From positions 682,001 to 746,000 of the forward strand of contig CBDFFP010000002.1 of the NCBI GenBank assembly GCA_965246855.1: a stretch of 64,000 nt of DNA, read 5' to 3'. The translations under genes and the position numbers were made by a program. This stretch comes from UBA1952 sp965246855 (GTDB lineage Bacteria; Bacteroidota; Bacteroidia; Chitinophagales; Chitinophagaceae). Of the stretch, positions 24,102 to 32,520 are shown piece by piece; the stretch's first letter is position 1, and every line of letters begins with the position of its first letter. The notes under the pieces were generated by a model. It was not told the origin of the DNA and ran no database searches. It saw nothing but the letters and a program-made list of their open reading frames with translations.

Positions 24102-25136
24102 ATGTTGCCGCTTCTCCAGTGCATCCCCAACTTCAGCGAAGGCCGCAACGGGAAAACAATAGCCGCACTGGCCGAAGCGATTGAATCGGTACAAGACGTT
24201 GCCTTGCTTCATCAGGATGTGAGTGCCGGAGCTAACCGCACAGTGATGACTTTTGCCGGCGCGCCGGAAGCGGTTACAGAAGCCGCCTTTCGCGCAATAA
24301 AAGTGGCGTCAGAAAGGATAGATATGCGCACGCAGGAAGGCGTTCATCCGCGCATCGGCGCAACGGATGTGTGCCCGTTTGTGCCGCTGTGGGGAATGGA
24401 AGCGACGGAGGTAGTAGCGTTGGTGAATGCACTGGGAAAGCGCGTGGGAAAAGAGTTGGGAGTTCCTGTTTACCTCTATGAACAAAATGCCACGCAACCC
24501 CACCGGCGGGCGCTGCCACAAATCCGGCGCGGCGAATACGAAGGACTGGAAGCGAAGATGAAGAACCCGCTTTGGACGCCCGATTATGGCCTTGGAACTT
24601 TCAATGCCCGAAGCGGCGCAACAGTGATGGGCGTACGCGGCGTGCTGGTAGCCTTTAATCTTTCGCTGCGCGGCATGGGGATGAAAGAGGTGCGGGAAAT
24701 GGCGGCGCGCCTGCGGGAAACAGGCGTTAGTGGCAAGCAACTTCTCTCCGGCGAATTGCCACGCGGACTACTTCCTGCCACGCGCGTTATTGGCTGGCAC
24801 CAAGCGGATTACGACACGGCGCAGCTTTCTATGAACCTGTTAGATTATCGCATCACTTCGCCGCTGGTTGCCCTCCTTGCTGCGGAAAAAATGGCGGAGG
24901 AATATGGCGGCGAAATCATTGGCTCGGAGCTGATTGGGCTGATGCCGAAAAGCTGTTTGGCAGAAGCCGGAAAACATTTTCTCTCCCAAAACAGCGCGGC
25001 ACTTTCGCTGGAAGAAGCGGGCATCCGCCAATTGAAGTTGGACGCGTTGCGATCTTTTTCGCCCGACGTGCAGGTGCTGGAAAATCGCCTGCGGACGGTG
25101 GGGCTTTTGGGAAAAGGAGAAAGGATTTTCCCGTAG
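24102..25136 (+). CDS. ftcD: Glutamate formimidoyltransferase
   Basis: The enzyme moves the formimino group from N-formimino-glutamate to tetrahydrofolate at the end of histidine degradation. The 344-aa protein has the formiminotransferase signature: LLQCIPNFSEGRNGKTI at the start, GANRTVMTFAGAP, GVHPRIGATDVCPFVPL and NPLWTPDYG. The cyclodeaminase domain of the mammalian enzyme is absent, as in other Bacteroidota. No other hut genes are in the window. The TAG stop at 25134-25136 is part of a palindromic repeat. Confidence 0.92.
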   Translation: MLPLLQCIPNFSEGRNGKTIAALAEAIESVQDVALLHQDVSAGANRTVMTFAGAPEAVTEAAFRAIKVASERIDMRTQEGVHPRIGATDVCPFVPLWGMEATEVVALVNALGKRVGKELGVPVYLYEQNATQPHRRALPQIRRGEYEGLEAKMKNPLWTPDYGLGTFNARSGATVMGVRGVLVAFNLSLRGMGMKEVREMAARLRETGVSGKQLLSGELPRGLLPATRVIGWHQADYDTAQLSMNLLDYRITSPLVALLAAEKMAEEYGGEIIGSELIGLMPKSCLAEAGKHFLSQNSAALSLEEAGIRQLKLDALRSFSPDVQVLENRLRTVGLLGKGERIFP

Positions 25137-25236
25137 AGACGCCCAAATTGGGCGTCTTCTCAAAAGCGCCCCCACTCACAAGCATTACTGTTGCAAGGAA
25201 GCCAAGTTATAGAGACGCCCAAATTGGGCGTCTCTA
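25133..25236. repeat. Pair of GAGACGCCC palindromes
   Basis: Two copies of a perfect palindrome with core AGACGCCCAAATTGGGCGTCT lie at 25133-25160 and 25210-25236. The first is cut at its right end and contributes the stop codon of ftcD. The second is complete (TAGAGACG ... CGTCTCTA). The same element, with GCGAT in the core, recurs after rnr. Confidence 0.85.
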
Positions 25237-25265
25237 CGCGCGTTACCTTTCGCCCAAAAACCCAA

Positions 25266-26402
25266 ATGGCCCGCAACGCACTCTACCACGCTTTCAGCCT
25301 TGTGCGTATCCTGCTGTATCCGCTGGCACTGCTCTATGGCGCGGTGGTGTGGCTGCGCAACCGGCTGTATGAGGGCGGCATTTTCTCCTCCGTTTCTTTC
25401 TCCGTTCCGGTAATTGTGGTGGGGAATCTTTCCGTAGGTGGAACGGGCAAAACGCCGCACGTGGAATACCTCCTGCGCCTCCTGAAAGACCGCTACCGAT
25501 TGGCGACGATGAGCCGGGGCTACAAGCGCCACACAAGCGGCTTTCTCTTGGCCGATGAAAAAGCTAACGCCCTTCGCATTGGCGACGAGCCGATGCAATA
25601 CCACCTTGCTTTCCCCGATGTAGCGGTGAGCGTAGCTGAGGAGCGCATGACTGGCATTCCCGCCCTGTTGCAACGCCGCCCGGAAATTGAGGCCGTGATT
25701 CTGGACGATGCCTTTCAGCACCGTAGCGTGAAGCCGGGCCGCGCTGTGCTGATTACCGACTACGCAAAGCCTTTCTACACCGATTATATCCTGCCTCTCG
25801 GAACCCTGCGCGAAAGCCGCAAGGCCGCCCGCCGCGCGCACATTATCATCATCTCTAAATGCCCGCCCACGCTGACGGAAGCAGAAGCCAATGCCATTCG
25901 CACGCGCATCCACCCCACGCCGGAGCAACAGGTTTTTTTCTCGGCCATTGAGTATGGTGAAGCTTATGATTTGTTGAGCCGCGCGCGCCTTTCGCTGGTG
26001 GGAAAAAGCGTGCTGCTTGTGGCCGGCATTGCGAAGCCCGGCCCGCTCGTGACCCATGCGCAACAGGTGGCTGCGCAAACCCATCTCCTTTCTTACCCCG
26101 ACCACCACTATTTTCTTTCCAAAGACCTTGACGAAATAGAAAGCACCCTGCGCGATTGGTCGGCGCCGGAGAAGATTATTCTCACGACCGAAAAGGACGC
26201 GGCCCGCCTGTTGCTTCACCGGGAGCGGCTTCAAAAAGACGGCTGGCAGGTGGCGGTGCTGCCTATCCGCGTGCGATTTCTGTTAGAAGGAGAGGCGGCT
26301 TTTGACGAGGCGATTCTCTCTTATGTGGAAGCGGAAGTAGCGGAAAATCGCGCGTTCTTTGGTGTGCCGGAAGTAGAAACGCCACCGCAGTATTATCCAT
26401 AA
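25266..26402 (+). CDS. lpxK: Tetraacyldisaccharide 4'-kinase
   Basis: LpxK phosphorylates the lipid A precursor at the 4' position at the inner face of the membrane. The 378-aa protein has an N-terminal membrane-associated helix (FSLVRILLYPLALLYGAVVW), the P-loop VGNLSVGGTGKTPHVEYL (52-69), MSRGYKRHTSGF, IGDEPMQYHL and the motif ILDDAFQHRSV. The ATG at 25266 begins the conserved domain, while the open frame further upstream is repeat sequence. Together with lipid A synthesis elsewhere it indicates an outer membrane. Confidence 0.94.
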   Translation: MARNALYHAFSLVRILLYPLALLYGAVVWLRNRLYEGGIFSSVSFSVPVIVVGNLSVGGTGKTPHVEYLLRLLKDRYRLATMSRGYKRHTSGFLLADEKANALRIGDEPMQYHLAFPDVAVSVAEERMTGIPALLQRRPEIEAVILDDAFQHRSVKPGRAVLITDYAKPFYTDYILPLGTLRESRKAARRAHIIIISKCPPTLTEAEANAIRTRIHPTPEQQVFFSAIEYGEAYDLLSRARLSLVGKSVLLVAGIAKPGPLVTHAQQVAAQTHLLSYPDHHYFLSKDLDEIESTLRDWSAPEKIILTTEKDAARLLLHRERLQKDGWQVAVLPIRVRFLLEGEAAFDEAILSYVEAEVAENRAFFGVPEVETPPQYYP

Positions 26403-26567
26403 AAATTTCTCGCAGAGGCGCAACCACGCAGCGATTCCGGCAAGCGGCACGTTCTTTTTCTTCATTACGCGCAAGTCACATTTCCCTTCTAATTTTCCCG
26501 TCCTTTCCTTCTCTCTACTCCAATCATGCTTCATGAAACATGAAACATGACCTATGAAACATCCCTT

Positions 26568-28607
26568 ATGCCCGGCAGAAATCATTCCAAAAAAGAAAAA
26601 CACAGCGGCGGCAAGAAAAGCGGCTCCGCTTCTTCCTCCCATTCCTTCAACACCTACAAAGGCAAGCTGGAAATCACGCGTAGCGGCATGGGCTTCGTGG
26701 CCATAGAAGGCAAAGACCGCGACGTGCTTGTTTATCGCGAGAATTTCCACAGCGCCATGAGCGGCGACGAAGTGGTGGTAGCCATTACCAAAGTGGGCAA
26801 AAGCGGACGGCAGGAAGGCACGATTAAAGAGGTTACGCGCCGCAAGCAAAACGAGTTTAGCGGACGGATAGAGGTGAAGGAACACTTCGCCTTTTTCATC
26901 GCCGATGCGGCGGAAATGAGTGTGGATATCTACGTGCCGCTCCACCTGCTGAACAGCGCGGTGGACGGCGACCGGGTGGTGGTGAAAGTGGTGGACTGGG
27001 CGGAGAAAAAGAAGAATCCGGTGGGCGAAGTGGTACGCGTAACCACGGGCGAATCGCTGAACGAGCGGGCGATGCAGGGCATCCTGATGGAAGCCGGATT
27101 TCCGCTTTCTTTCCCTGATGAAGTGGTGGAAGAAGCGGCCCGATACACTGACTATATTGATGCGAAAGAACTGCGCAAACGCCGTGATTTCAGGGAAGTA
27201 CTGACGCTGACGATTGACCCGGTGGATGCAAAGGATTTTGACGATGCGCTGTCGTTTGTGGCGCACAAAGACGGGACGTTTGAGATAGGCATCCACATTG
27301 CAGATGTGGCGCATTTCATTGAAGCCGATTCCGCGCTGGACAAGGAAGCATATAACCGAGCGACGTCTGTGTATCTCCCCGACCGCGTGCTGCCGATGCT
27401 GCCGGAGCATTTGAGCAACGGCCTGTGCTCCCTGCGTCCCGACGAAGACAAATACGCCTTCTCCGCCGTCTTCCAAATGGACAAGAAAGGAAAGGTAAAA
27501 AGTTACTGGCTGGGCCGCACGGTGATTCGCAGTGCGCGGCGTTTTTCCTATGAAGAAGTGCAGGAAATTCTGGAAGGCGCGAGTGGTGACCACGAGGACG
27601 TTTTGCGCACGCTGAACAGCATCGGCCAAAGCCTGCGCGGGGAACGCTTTAAGAAAGGTGCGATTAATTTCTCTTCGCAGGAAGTGCGCTTTGTGCTGGA
27701 TGAAATGGCGCGCCCGATTGACGTGGTGGTGAAGGAAAGCAAGGAAGCTCACCAACTGATTGAGGAGTTTATGTTGCTGGCAAACCGCACGGTGGCGAAA
27801 CACGTGGGCGACGTGGTGTACAAGGAAAAAACCTTGCCTTTCCCTTACCGCGTCCACGACCAGCCCGACGAGGCGAAGCTGAGTGTTTATGCCGCTTTTA
27901 CGGCGCGCTACGGTTATAAGTTTGACCTCGGTACGCCTGCGGGCATTGCCAAATCCTTTAACCAGATGCTGAAGCTGGCGGAAGGGAAACCGGAACAACA
28001 CGTACTGGAAAGCCTCGGCATCCGCACGATGGCGAAGGCCGTTTATACGACAGAAAACATCGGCCACTACGGGCTGGGCTTTGAGCATTACTGCCACTTC
28101 ACCTCGCCCATTCGCCGCTACCCCGACGTATTAGTGCACCGCATCTTGGCGGAGGTTTTGGAAGGAAACCCCATTCCCATTAAAGGATTGGAACAGAAAA
28201 GCCGCCATTGCTCTGATCGTGAGCGCGCCGCCATGCAGGCCGAGCGCGACGCCAACAAGTATAAGCAGGTAGAGTTTATGCGCCAGTTTATGGGCGAGGA
28301 ATTTGACGCCGTAGTGAGCGGCGTATCGGCTTTTGGTTTTTGGGCCGAGACGGTGGCGCACAAATGCGAAGGGATGGTAGGCATTCAGGAGCTGGCCGGG
28401 ATTGACCAGTTTGAGCTTCCAGAAGGCGAATACGCACTCGTAGGCCGCCACACGCGCATGACCTTCCGCGTGGGCGACAAAGTGCGCGTGAAGGTGCTGG
28501 CCGCAAGCCTGGAAAAGCGCACGATAGACTATGGATTAGTGGCCGTGGTGCAGGAGGAAAAGCCGCGTGAGGAGAAGAAGGCGAAGGGTAGGAAGAAGGG
28601 GGCATAG
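26568..28607 (+). CDS. rnr: Ribonuclease R
   Basis: RNase R is a processive 3'-5' exoribonuclease that degrades structured RNA. The 679-aa product has a basic His/Ser/Lys-rich N-terminus, cold-shock domains (ITRSGMGFVAIEGKDRDV), the RNB catalytic domain with LTIDPVDAKDFDDALSF (metal-binding aspartates), GIHIADVAHFI, HYGLGFEHYCHFTSPIRRYP, and a C-terminal S1 domain (FDAVVSGVSAFGFWAE). I use ATG 26568. An in-frame ATG seven codons upstream is possible. The leader holds a small CATGAAA repeat. The TAG stop lies in a palindromic repeat. Confidence 0.94.
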   Translation: MPGRNHSKKEKHSGGKKSGSASSSHSFNTYKGKLEITRSGMGFVAIEGKDRDVLVYRENFHSAMSGDEVVVAITKVGKSGRQEGTIKEVTRRKQNEFSGRIEVKEHFAFFIADAAEMSVDIYVPLHLLNSAVDGDRVVVKVVDWAEKKKNPVGEVVRVTTGESLNERAMQGILMEAGFPLSFPDEVVEEAARYTDYIDAKELRKRRDFREVLTLTIDPVDAKDFDDALSFVAHKDGTFEIGIHIADVAHFIEADSALDKEAYNRATSVYLPDRVLPMLPEHLSNGLCSLRPDEDKYAFSAVFQMDKKGKVKSYWLGRTVIRSARRFSYEEVQEILEGASGDHEDVLRTLNSIGQSLRGERFKKGAINFSSQEVRFVLDEMARPIDVVVKESKEAHQLIEEFMLLANRTVAKHVGDVVYKEKTLPFPYRVHDQPDEAKLSVYAAFTARYGYKFDLGTPAGIAKSFNQMLKLAEGKPEQHVLESLGIRTMAKAVYTTENIGHYGLGFEHYCHFTSPIRRYPDVLVHRILAEVLEGNPIPIKGLEQKSRHCSDRERAAMQAERDANKYKQVEFMRQFMGEEFDAVVSGVSAFGFWAETVAHKCEGMVGIQELAGIDQFELPEGEYALVGRHTRMTFRVGDKVRVKVLAASLEKRTIDYGLVAVVQEEKPREEKKAKGRKKGA

Positions 28608-28690
28608 AGACGCGATTCATCGCGTCTGTGTTGCGAATGTTTTTCATTAAAAAGACCTATTGCAGGAGACGCGATAAATCGCGTCTCTAC
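28605..28690. repeat. Second pair of GAGACGCGAT palindromes
   Basis: Copies at 28605-28627 (TAGAGACGCGATTCATCGC, right end cut) and 28664-28690 (AGACGCGATAAATCGCGTCT core, complete). As after ftcD, the first copy supplies the TAG stop codon of the upstream gene. Confidence 0.85.
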
Positions 28691-28712
28691 CGTAGAATTA
28701 CCTTCGCATCCG

Positions 28713-29669
28713 ATGCAGTCTTTTGCCACCCTCGTTGCCGATTTTGAAAAGCGTCTTTCGCTTCCCCAACTGACGACGGCACAGCCCCAAAGCCTTTATG
28801 AGCCCATCCGGTATTTCCTTTCCATTGGCGGCAAGCGGGTAAGGCCGGTGCTGTGTCTGATGGCGGCGGAGCTGTTTGGGACGCTGACGGAAGATGCGTG
28901 GCGTGCGGCACTGGCGGTAGAGCTTTTTCACAACTTCACCCTTGCACATGACGATATTATGGATGCCTCTCCGTTGCGCCGGGGACAGGCGACAATGCAC
29001 GAGAAGTATAACCTCACAACGGGGATTCTTAGCGGCGATGCGCTGTGCATTCTGGCTTACGAGCAATTGAGCGAAGTAAAAGTGCCGTTGCAACCACTAT
29101 TACGCGTGTTTAATCAGACGGCCTTGGAAGTGTGTGAAGGCCAGCAGTTGGATATGGACTTTGAGCATCGAAATGATGTGGCGGTAGCGGACTATATAGA
29201 GATGATCCGGCTGAAGACATCGGTGTTACTGGGCTGCGCGTTGAAGCTCGGCGCGCTCATCGGCGGCGCTTCCATGCACTCTGCAGATAAACTCTATCAG
29301 TTTGGGCAGGCACTCGGCATTGCCTTCCAACTTCAGGATGATTACTTAGATGCTTTTGGCGACGGCGCGGTTACAGGCAAACAGCCGGGCGGCGATATCC
29401 GCAGTGGTAAAAAAACCTTCCTCCACCTGACGGCGATGGAGCGGGCAAAGGAGGAATACGCGACAGTGTACGCGGAAGAATCTTCCCCGGAAAAAGTAAC
29501 TTCTGTGCTACGCATTTTTGAAGACTCCGGTGCGAAAGCGGCATGTCGGGAGCAGGTAGAAATCTATTCCGCAAAAGCCGCGCAGGCGCTGGAAGAAGTG
29601 GCAGTGATGGGCACACGAAAAGAGATGTTACGAGAGTTGACGGGCTACTTGCTGAACCGGAATTTTTAG
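28713..29669 (+). CDS. Trans-polyprenyl diphosphate synthase
   Basis: The enzyme condenses isopentenyl diphosphate units onto an allylic primer. The 318-aa protein has the first aspartate motif AHDDIMDASPLRRG (Asp80, 81, 84) and the second QLQDDYLDAFGD (Asp209, 210, 213), with GGKRVRPVLCLM at 39-50. Chain length cannot be read with certainty. A quinone side-chain or short-chain role is possible. A near -7 element TACCTTCG (28699-28706) lies 6 nt before the ATG. A strong terminator follows. Confidence 0.9.
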   Translation: MQSFATLVADFEKRLSLPQLTTAQPQSLYEPIRYFLSIGGKRVRPVLCLMAAELFGTLTEDAWRAALAVELFHNFTLAHDDIMDASPLRRGQATMHEKYNLTTGILSGDALCILAYEQLSEVKVPLQPLLRVFNQTALEVCEGQQLDMDFEHRNDVAVADYIEMIRLKTSVLLGCALKLGALIGGASMHSADKLYQFGQALGIAFQLQDDYLDAFGDGAVTGKQPGGDIRSGKKTFLHLTAMERAKEEYATVYAEESSPEKVTSVLRIFEDSGAKAACREQVEIYSAKAAQALEEVAVMGTRKEMLRELTGYLLNRNF

Positions 29670-29706
29670 GAAATCTGCCTTGCGGAAACAAGGATGTTCT
29701 CCAAAC

Positions 29707-29748
29707 AAAAAACGGGCTTTGTTCTTAAAAACAAAGCCCGTTTTTTAA
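29707..29748. terminator. Strong bidirectional terminator
   Basis: A perfect 16-bp stem, AAAAAACGGGCTTTGT with ACAAAGCCCGTTTTTT, lies between the convergent polyprenyl synthase and dipeptidyl peptidase genes. Confidence 0.95.
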
Positions 29749-29763
29749 AAGCATTTTCGCCTT

Positions 29764-31881
29764 CTAATTCTCATTCGGCAGCAGCGAGTATTTCTTGCCG
29801 TACTCCATCATCTGCTCAAAGAAGGATTCTGGGTACTCCACCTTCACGTCGGTAATCTTCCCACCCGATTTGACGGCCACCAGGCGCGGCTGAATAAACC
29901 CGCGATACGGCTTCTGATTCAGCTTCGCATAGCGTTGCAAAACTTCCTCGTGAATAGCTCTATCCACCTTCACACCATAGTTTTCCACCAGTGCTTTTCC
30001 GGCTTCAAAATCGCCCTCACTTTTGATGCGTTGTAGCTCGCGCAGAAGCTGACCGAAGAGGGTGCGCAGTTTGTTGTAATCGTTGATGCGGACATAGGTT
30101 TTGCCGTCGCGCTGCACCAGTTCCACCACCTTATCCTTCTTCCCTTTTTCGAAAGCCCAACCCGCGTTTAGTTGGCGGTTGCGCATGTGGGCCTCCTCAA
30201 TATTGTCGCCCAGTTTCAGGCGCGTGAGTTGCGTCATCAGGCCATTCATCATGTAGCTGTCGTATTCCGCCTTCCCTACTTCCACAGACGGCGCAACGCC
30301 AATCTGCACCAGTTTTGGGTCCAGCGCGTAATACAATCCTACAAGGTCGGCGCGGGCTTCTTCCAACGTGCTTGCGTAGTTTTTCAGCGTTTTTTCCGGT
30401 ACGTCCACGCCGGGATTTATCTGCCCCGAAGCGTGACCGATACACTCGTGCATATCGGTGTGCAGGTCAGAGGCCAGCGCACCGTATTTTTTTGCGCGGT
30501 CAATAGCGGCTTTGTCGTAGGCAAACTCTTCCAACATGCCGCTGTTGGCCGAGGCCACGTTGTAGGAGTAGATGATGTTGGAAAGGGAAACTGATTTAGA
30601 GCCGTGGTCTTTCCGAATCCAGTCGGCGTTGGGCAGGTTCACGCCAATGGGCGTGCTTGGCGCTGCGTCGCCGCTTTCCACAATTACGGTGATAGCCTTT
30701 GCGGTGATACCTTTTACCGATTTCTTTTTGTGTGCCGGCATCAGCGGACTGTTGTCTTCAAACCACTGCGCTTCTTTGGCGATGGCGGAGATGCGCTTCG
30801 TCGCTTCCAGATCTTTCAGGCTTACCACACTTTCATAAGAGCCTTTCTTCCCGATAGGATCCATATAGACTTCAATAAAACCATTCACCACATCAATGCG
30901 CGAAGCTGTGTCTGCTGCCCACGCAATGCTGTACTCGTCGAAGATGGCGAGATTGCCGCTTTCGTAAAACTGAATCAACTTTTCCAGCGCCTTGCGTTGC
31001 TGTGCGTTTTCCGCCACCGGAACGGCTTTTTGCAGCCACATAATGATGTGGTCAATCGCCGCGCCGTACATACCGCCGCTCCGCCACAGGCGCTCCGTTA
31101 CTTTTCCGTTTTCCTTCGTCACCTTGCTGTTCAACCCCCAAGAAGGCGCGTCACCTGTGCTGTTGAACTGACTGTAAAAAGTTTCTACTTCTGCCTGCGT
31201 AACGCCTTCATAAAAGTTCACCGAAGAGGCTTGAATATTGTCAATATCCGGGCGCAAATCCACGAGTTTCGGCTCCACATTCGGGTCATAAATAACAGGT
31301 CGAATGCGATTCCAGAATTGCTTTATCGTCTCGCCGCGATAAGCAAAAGGAAGGGCTTCAAAATCGCTTCTTTTTACCAGCCTTTCGAAAGCATCCTCCT
31401 CCAAAGCAGGGAAAAATTTCTCGTTGCCGTAATGGTGGTGCGTTCCGTGGGAGAACATCACACGGCCAAAATAGTCTTGGAAATCCGTCCAGTTCTGGTC
31501 GTCGCGCGGGCCGTCGTACGTGTTGTAAATCGCTTCCAGCGTGCGGCGCAACGTAAGGCCGTATTTGCTTTTCTGGTCCCAGATAATATCGCGGCCACAG
31601 AGGGCAGCTTCGTAGAGGTAATAGGCAAGTTCCTTTTGCTTCGGCGTAAGGGTTTCAAAGCCCGGAACCTGATAGCGCAACACCTGCAAATCCCCGAAGG
31701 CTTCCGCCATGACGTTGAAATTGGAAGCCACAACGGGTTTTTCGGGAGCAGGTGTCTGAGCGGTTACAGGTAGTGGTTTAGGAGCCGTTTTTTTCTTGGT
31801 TTGAGCCATAACAGGTTGGGTGGAGAGCGCGGCAGCCGTTATGAAAAATAAGGTCGCAGCGGTGCGTCGTTTTGGAAGCAT
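29764..31881 (-). CDS. Dipeptidyl peptidase III (M49 zinc peptidase), secreted
   Basis: The 705-aa protein releases N-terminal dipeptides. A signal peptide (TAATLFFITAAALSTQPVMA, cleavage after MAQ likely) directs it to the periplasm. The zinc site is the family-specific HECIGH at 478-483, with the longer insertion than HExxH, and the third ligand is in LEEARADL (Glu508). The Lys/Thr-rich segment after the signal is a linker. The gene is monocistronic, convergent with the preceding operon and divergent from padR. Confidence 0.93.
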   Translation of the reverse strand: MLPKRRTAATLFFITAAALSTQPVMAQTKKKTAPKPLPVTAQTPAPEKPVVASNFNVMAEAFGDLQVLRYQVPGFETLTPKQKELAYYLYEAALCGRDIIWDQKSKYGLTLRRTLEAIYNTYDGPRDDQNWTDFQDYFGRVMFSHGTHHHYGNEKFFPALEEDAFERLVKRSDFEALPFAYRGETIKQFWNRIRPVIYDPNVEPKLVDLRPDIDNIQASSVNFYEGVTQAEVETFYSQFNSTGDAPSWGLNSKVTKENGKVTERLWRSGGMYGAAIDHIIMWLQKAVPVAENAQQRKALEKLIQFYESGNLAIFDEYSIAWAADTASRIDVVNGFIEVYMDPIGKKGSYESVVSLKDLEATKRISAIAKEAQWFEDNSPLMPAHKKKSVKGITAKAITVIVESGDAAPSTPIGVNLPNADWIRKDHGSKSVSLSNIIYSYNVASANSGMLEEFAYDKAAIDRAKKYGALASDLHTDMHECIGHASGQINPGVDVPEKTLKNYASTLEEARADLVGLYYALDPKLVQIGVAPSVEVGKAEYDSYMMNGLMTQLTRLKLGDNIEEAHMRNRQLNAGWAFEKGKKDKVVELVQRDGKTYVRINDYNKLRTLFGQLLRELQRIKSEGDFEAGKALVENYGVKVDRAIHEEVLQRYAKLNQKPYRGFIQPRLVAVKSGGKITDVKVEYPESFFEQMMEYGKKYSLLPNEN

Positions 31882-32087
31882 AAAAATTTAGGGCAGGAGA
31901 ATGGGAACTAAAGATAAAGCCACACCGGAGAATGGTTGCAGACGCTAAGAGGATTTACTGTTTTTAGGGAGATAAAAAACCAGATGCGCGCCATAGAGAA
32001 CGTGTCTTTTGGCGTCCGAAGAACACGCCTCTTTTGTCTTTCATCTATTGTCTTTTGCCGCCTGAAAAACCTTGCCAGCTACTTTGT

Positions 32088-32120
32088 ATTGCACAGTACC
32101 ATTTCTCGCCATTATCTTTG
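32088..32120 (+). promoter_or_regulatory. Predicted promoter of padR-pspC
   Basis: ATTG (32088-32091) and TATCTTTG (32113-32120) are 21 nt apart, matching Bacteroidota -33/-7 elements. The padR ATG follows 20 nt later. In the remaining 31882-32139 gap I see no gene. TAAAGATA at 31909-31916 may be the divergent -7 element of the peptidase gene. Confidence 0.6.
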
Positions 32121-32139
32121 CGTCGTCAAGTTCTAGCCT

Positions 32140-32478
32140 ATGCCACCCAAAGTTGATACCGACAATATGCAGGCGCAGATGCGCAAGGGCATCCACGAGT
32201 TCTGCATCCTTTCTATCCTGCGGCGTGAAGAGGCTTACCCAGCCGAAATCGTAGAGCAAATGCGCGAGGCGGATTTGATTGTGTTGGAAGGCACGCTTTA
32301 CCCGCTTCTGACGCGGCTCAAGAAAGCAGGTGTTCTATCCTATCGCTGGGTGGAGAGCACCGGTGGGCCGCCCCGGAAATACTTCTCCCTTACTAAAACA
32401 GGCGAGCGACACTATCAGGAAATGCGCTCCCAATGGCAGGCACTCTCCGATGCCGTAAACCGGCTTATCGCTCCTTAA
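32140..32478 (+). CDS. PadR family transcriptional regulator
   Basis: The 112-aa protein is a winged-helix regulator of the PadR type: MRKGIHEFCILSILRREEAY at 15-34, VLEGTLYPLLTRLKKAGVLS (recognition helix and wing) and YFSLTKTGERHYQEMRSQW. In Bacteroidota such genes usually precede a PspC-domain gene, as here (42 nt gap), so it probably autoregulates this operon in response to membrane stress. The signal it senses is not known. Confidence 0.92.
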   Translation: MPPKVDTDNMQAQMRKGIHEFCILSILRREEAYPAEIVEQMREADLIVLEGTLYPLLTRLKKAGVLSYRWVESTGGPPRKYFSLTKTGERHYQEMRSQWQALSDAVNRLIAP

Positions 32479-32520
32479 TTCCAGTTCTCTCCCACCTAGT
32501 TTTTTCAAATTTTCCGCACC

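Noticed and set aside
26402..26567. Riboswitch or attenuator before rnr
   Set aside because: The gap holds only a half copy of an intergenic repeat and CATGAAA microrepeats. No conserved structure could be made out.
26283..28097. 604-codon minus-strand open frame
   Set aside because: Antisense shadow of rnr and the end of lpxK. Composition is typical of a reverse frame.
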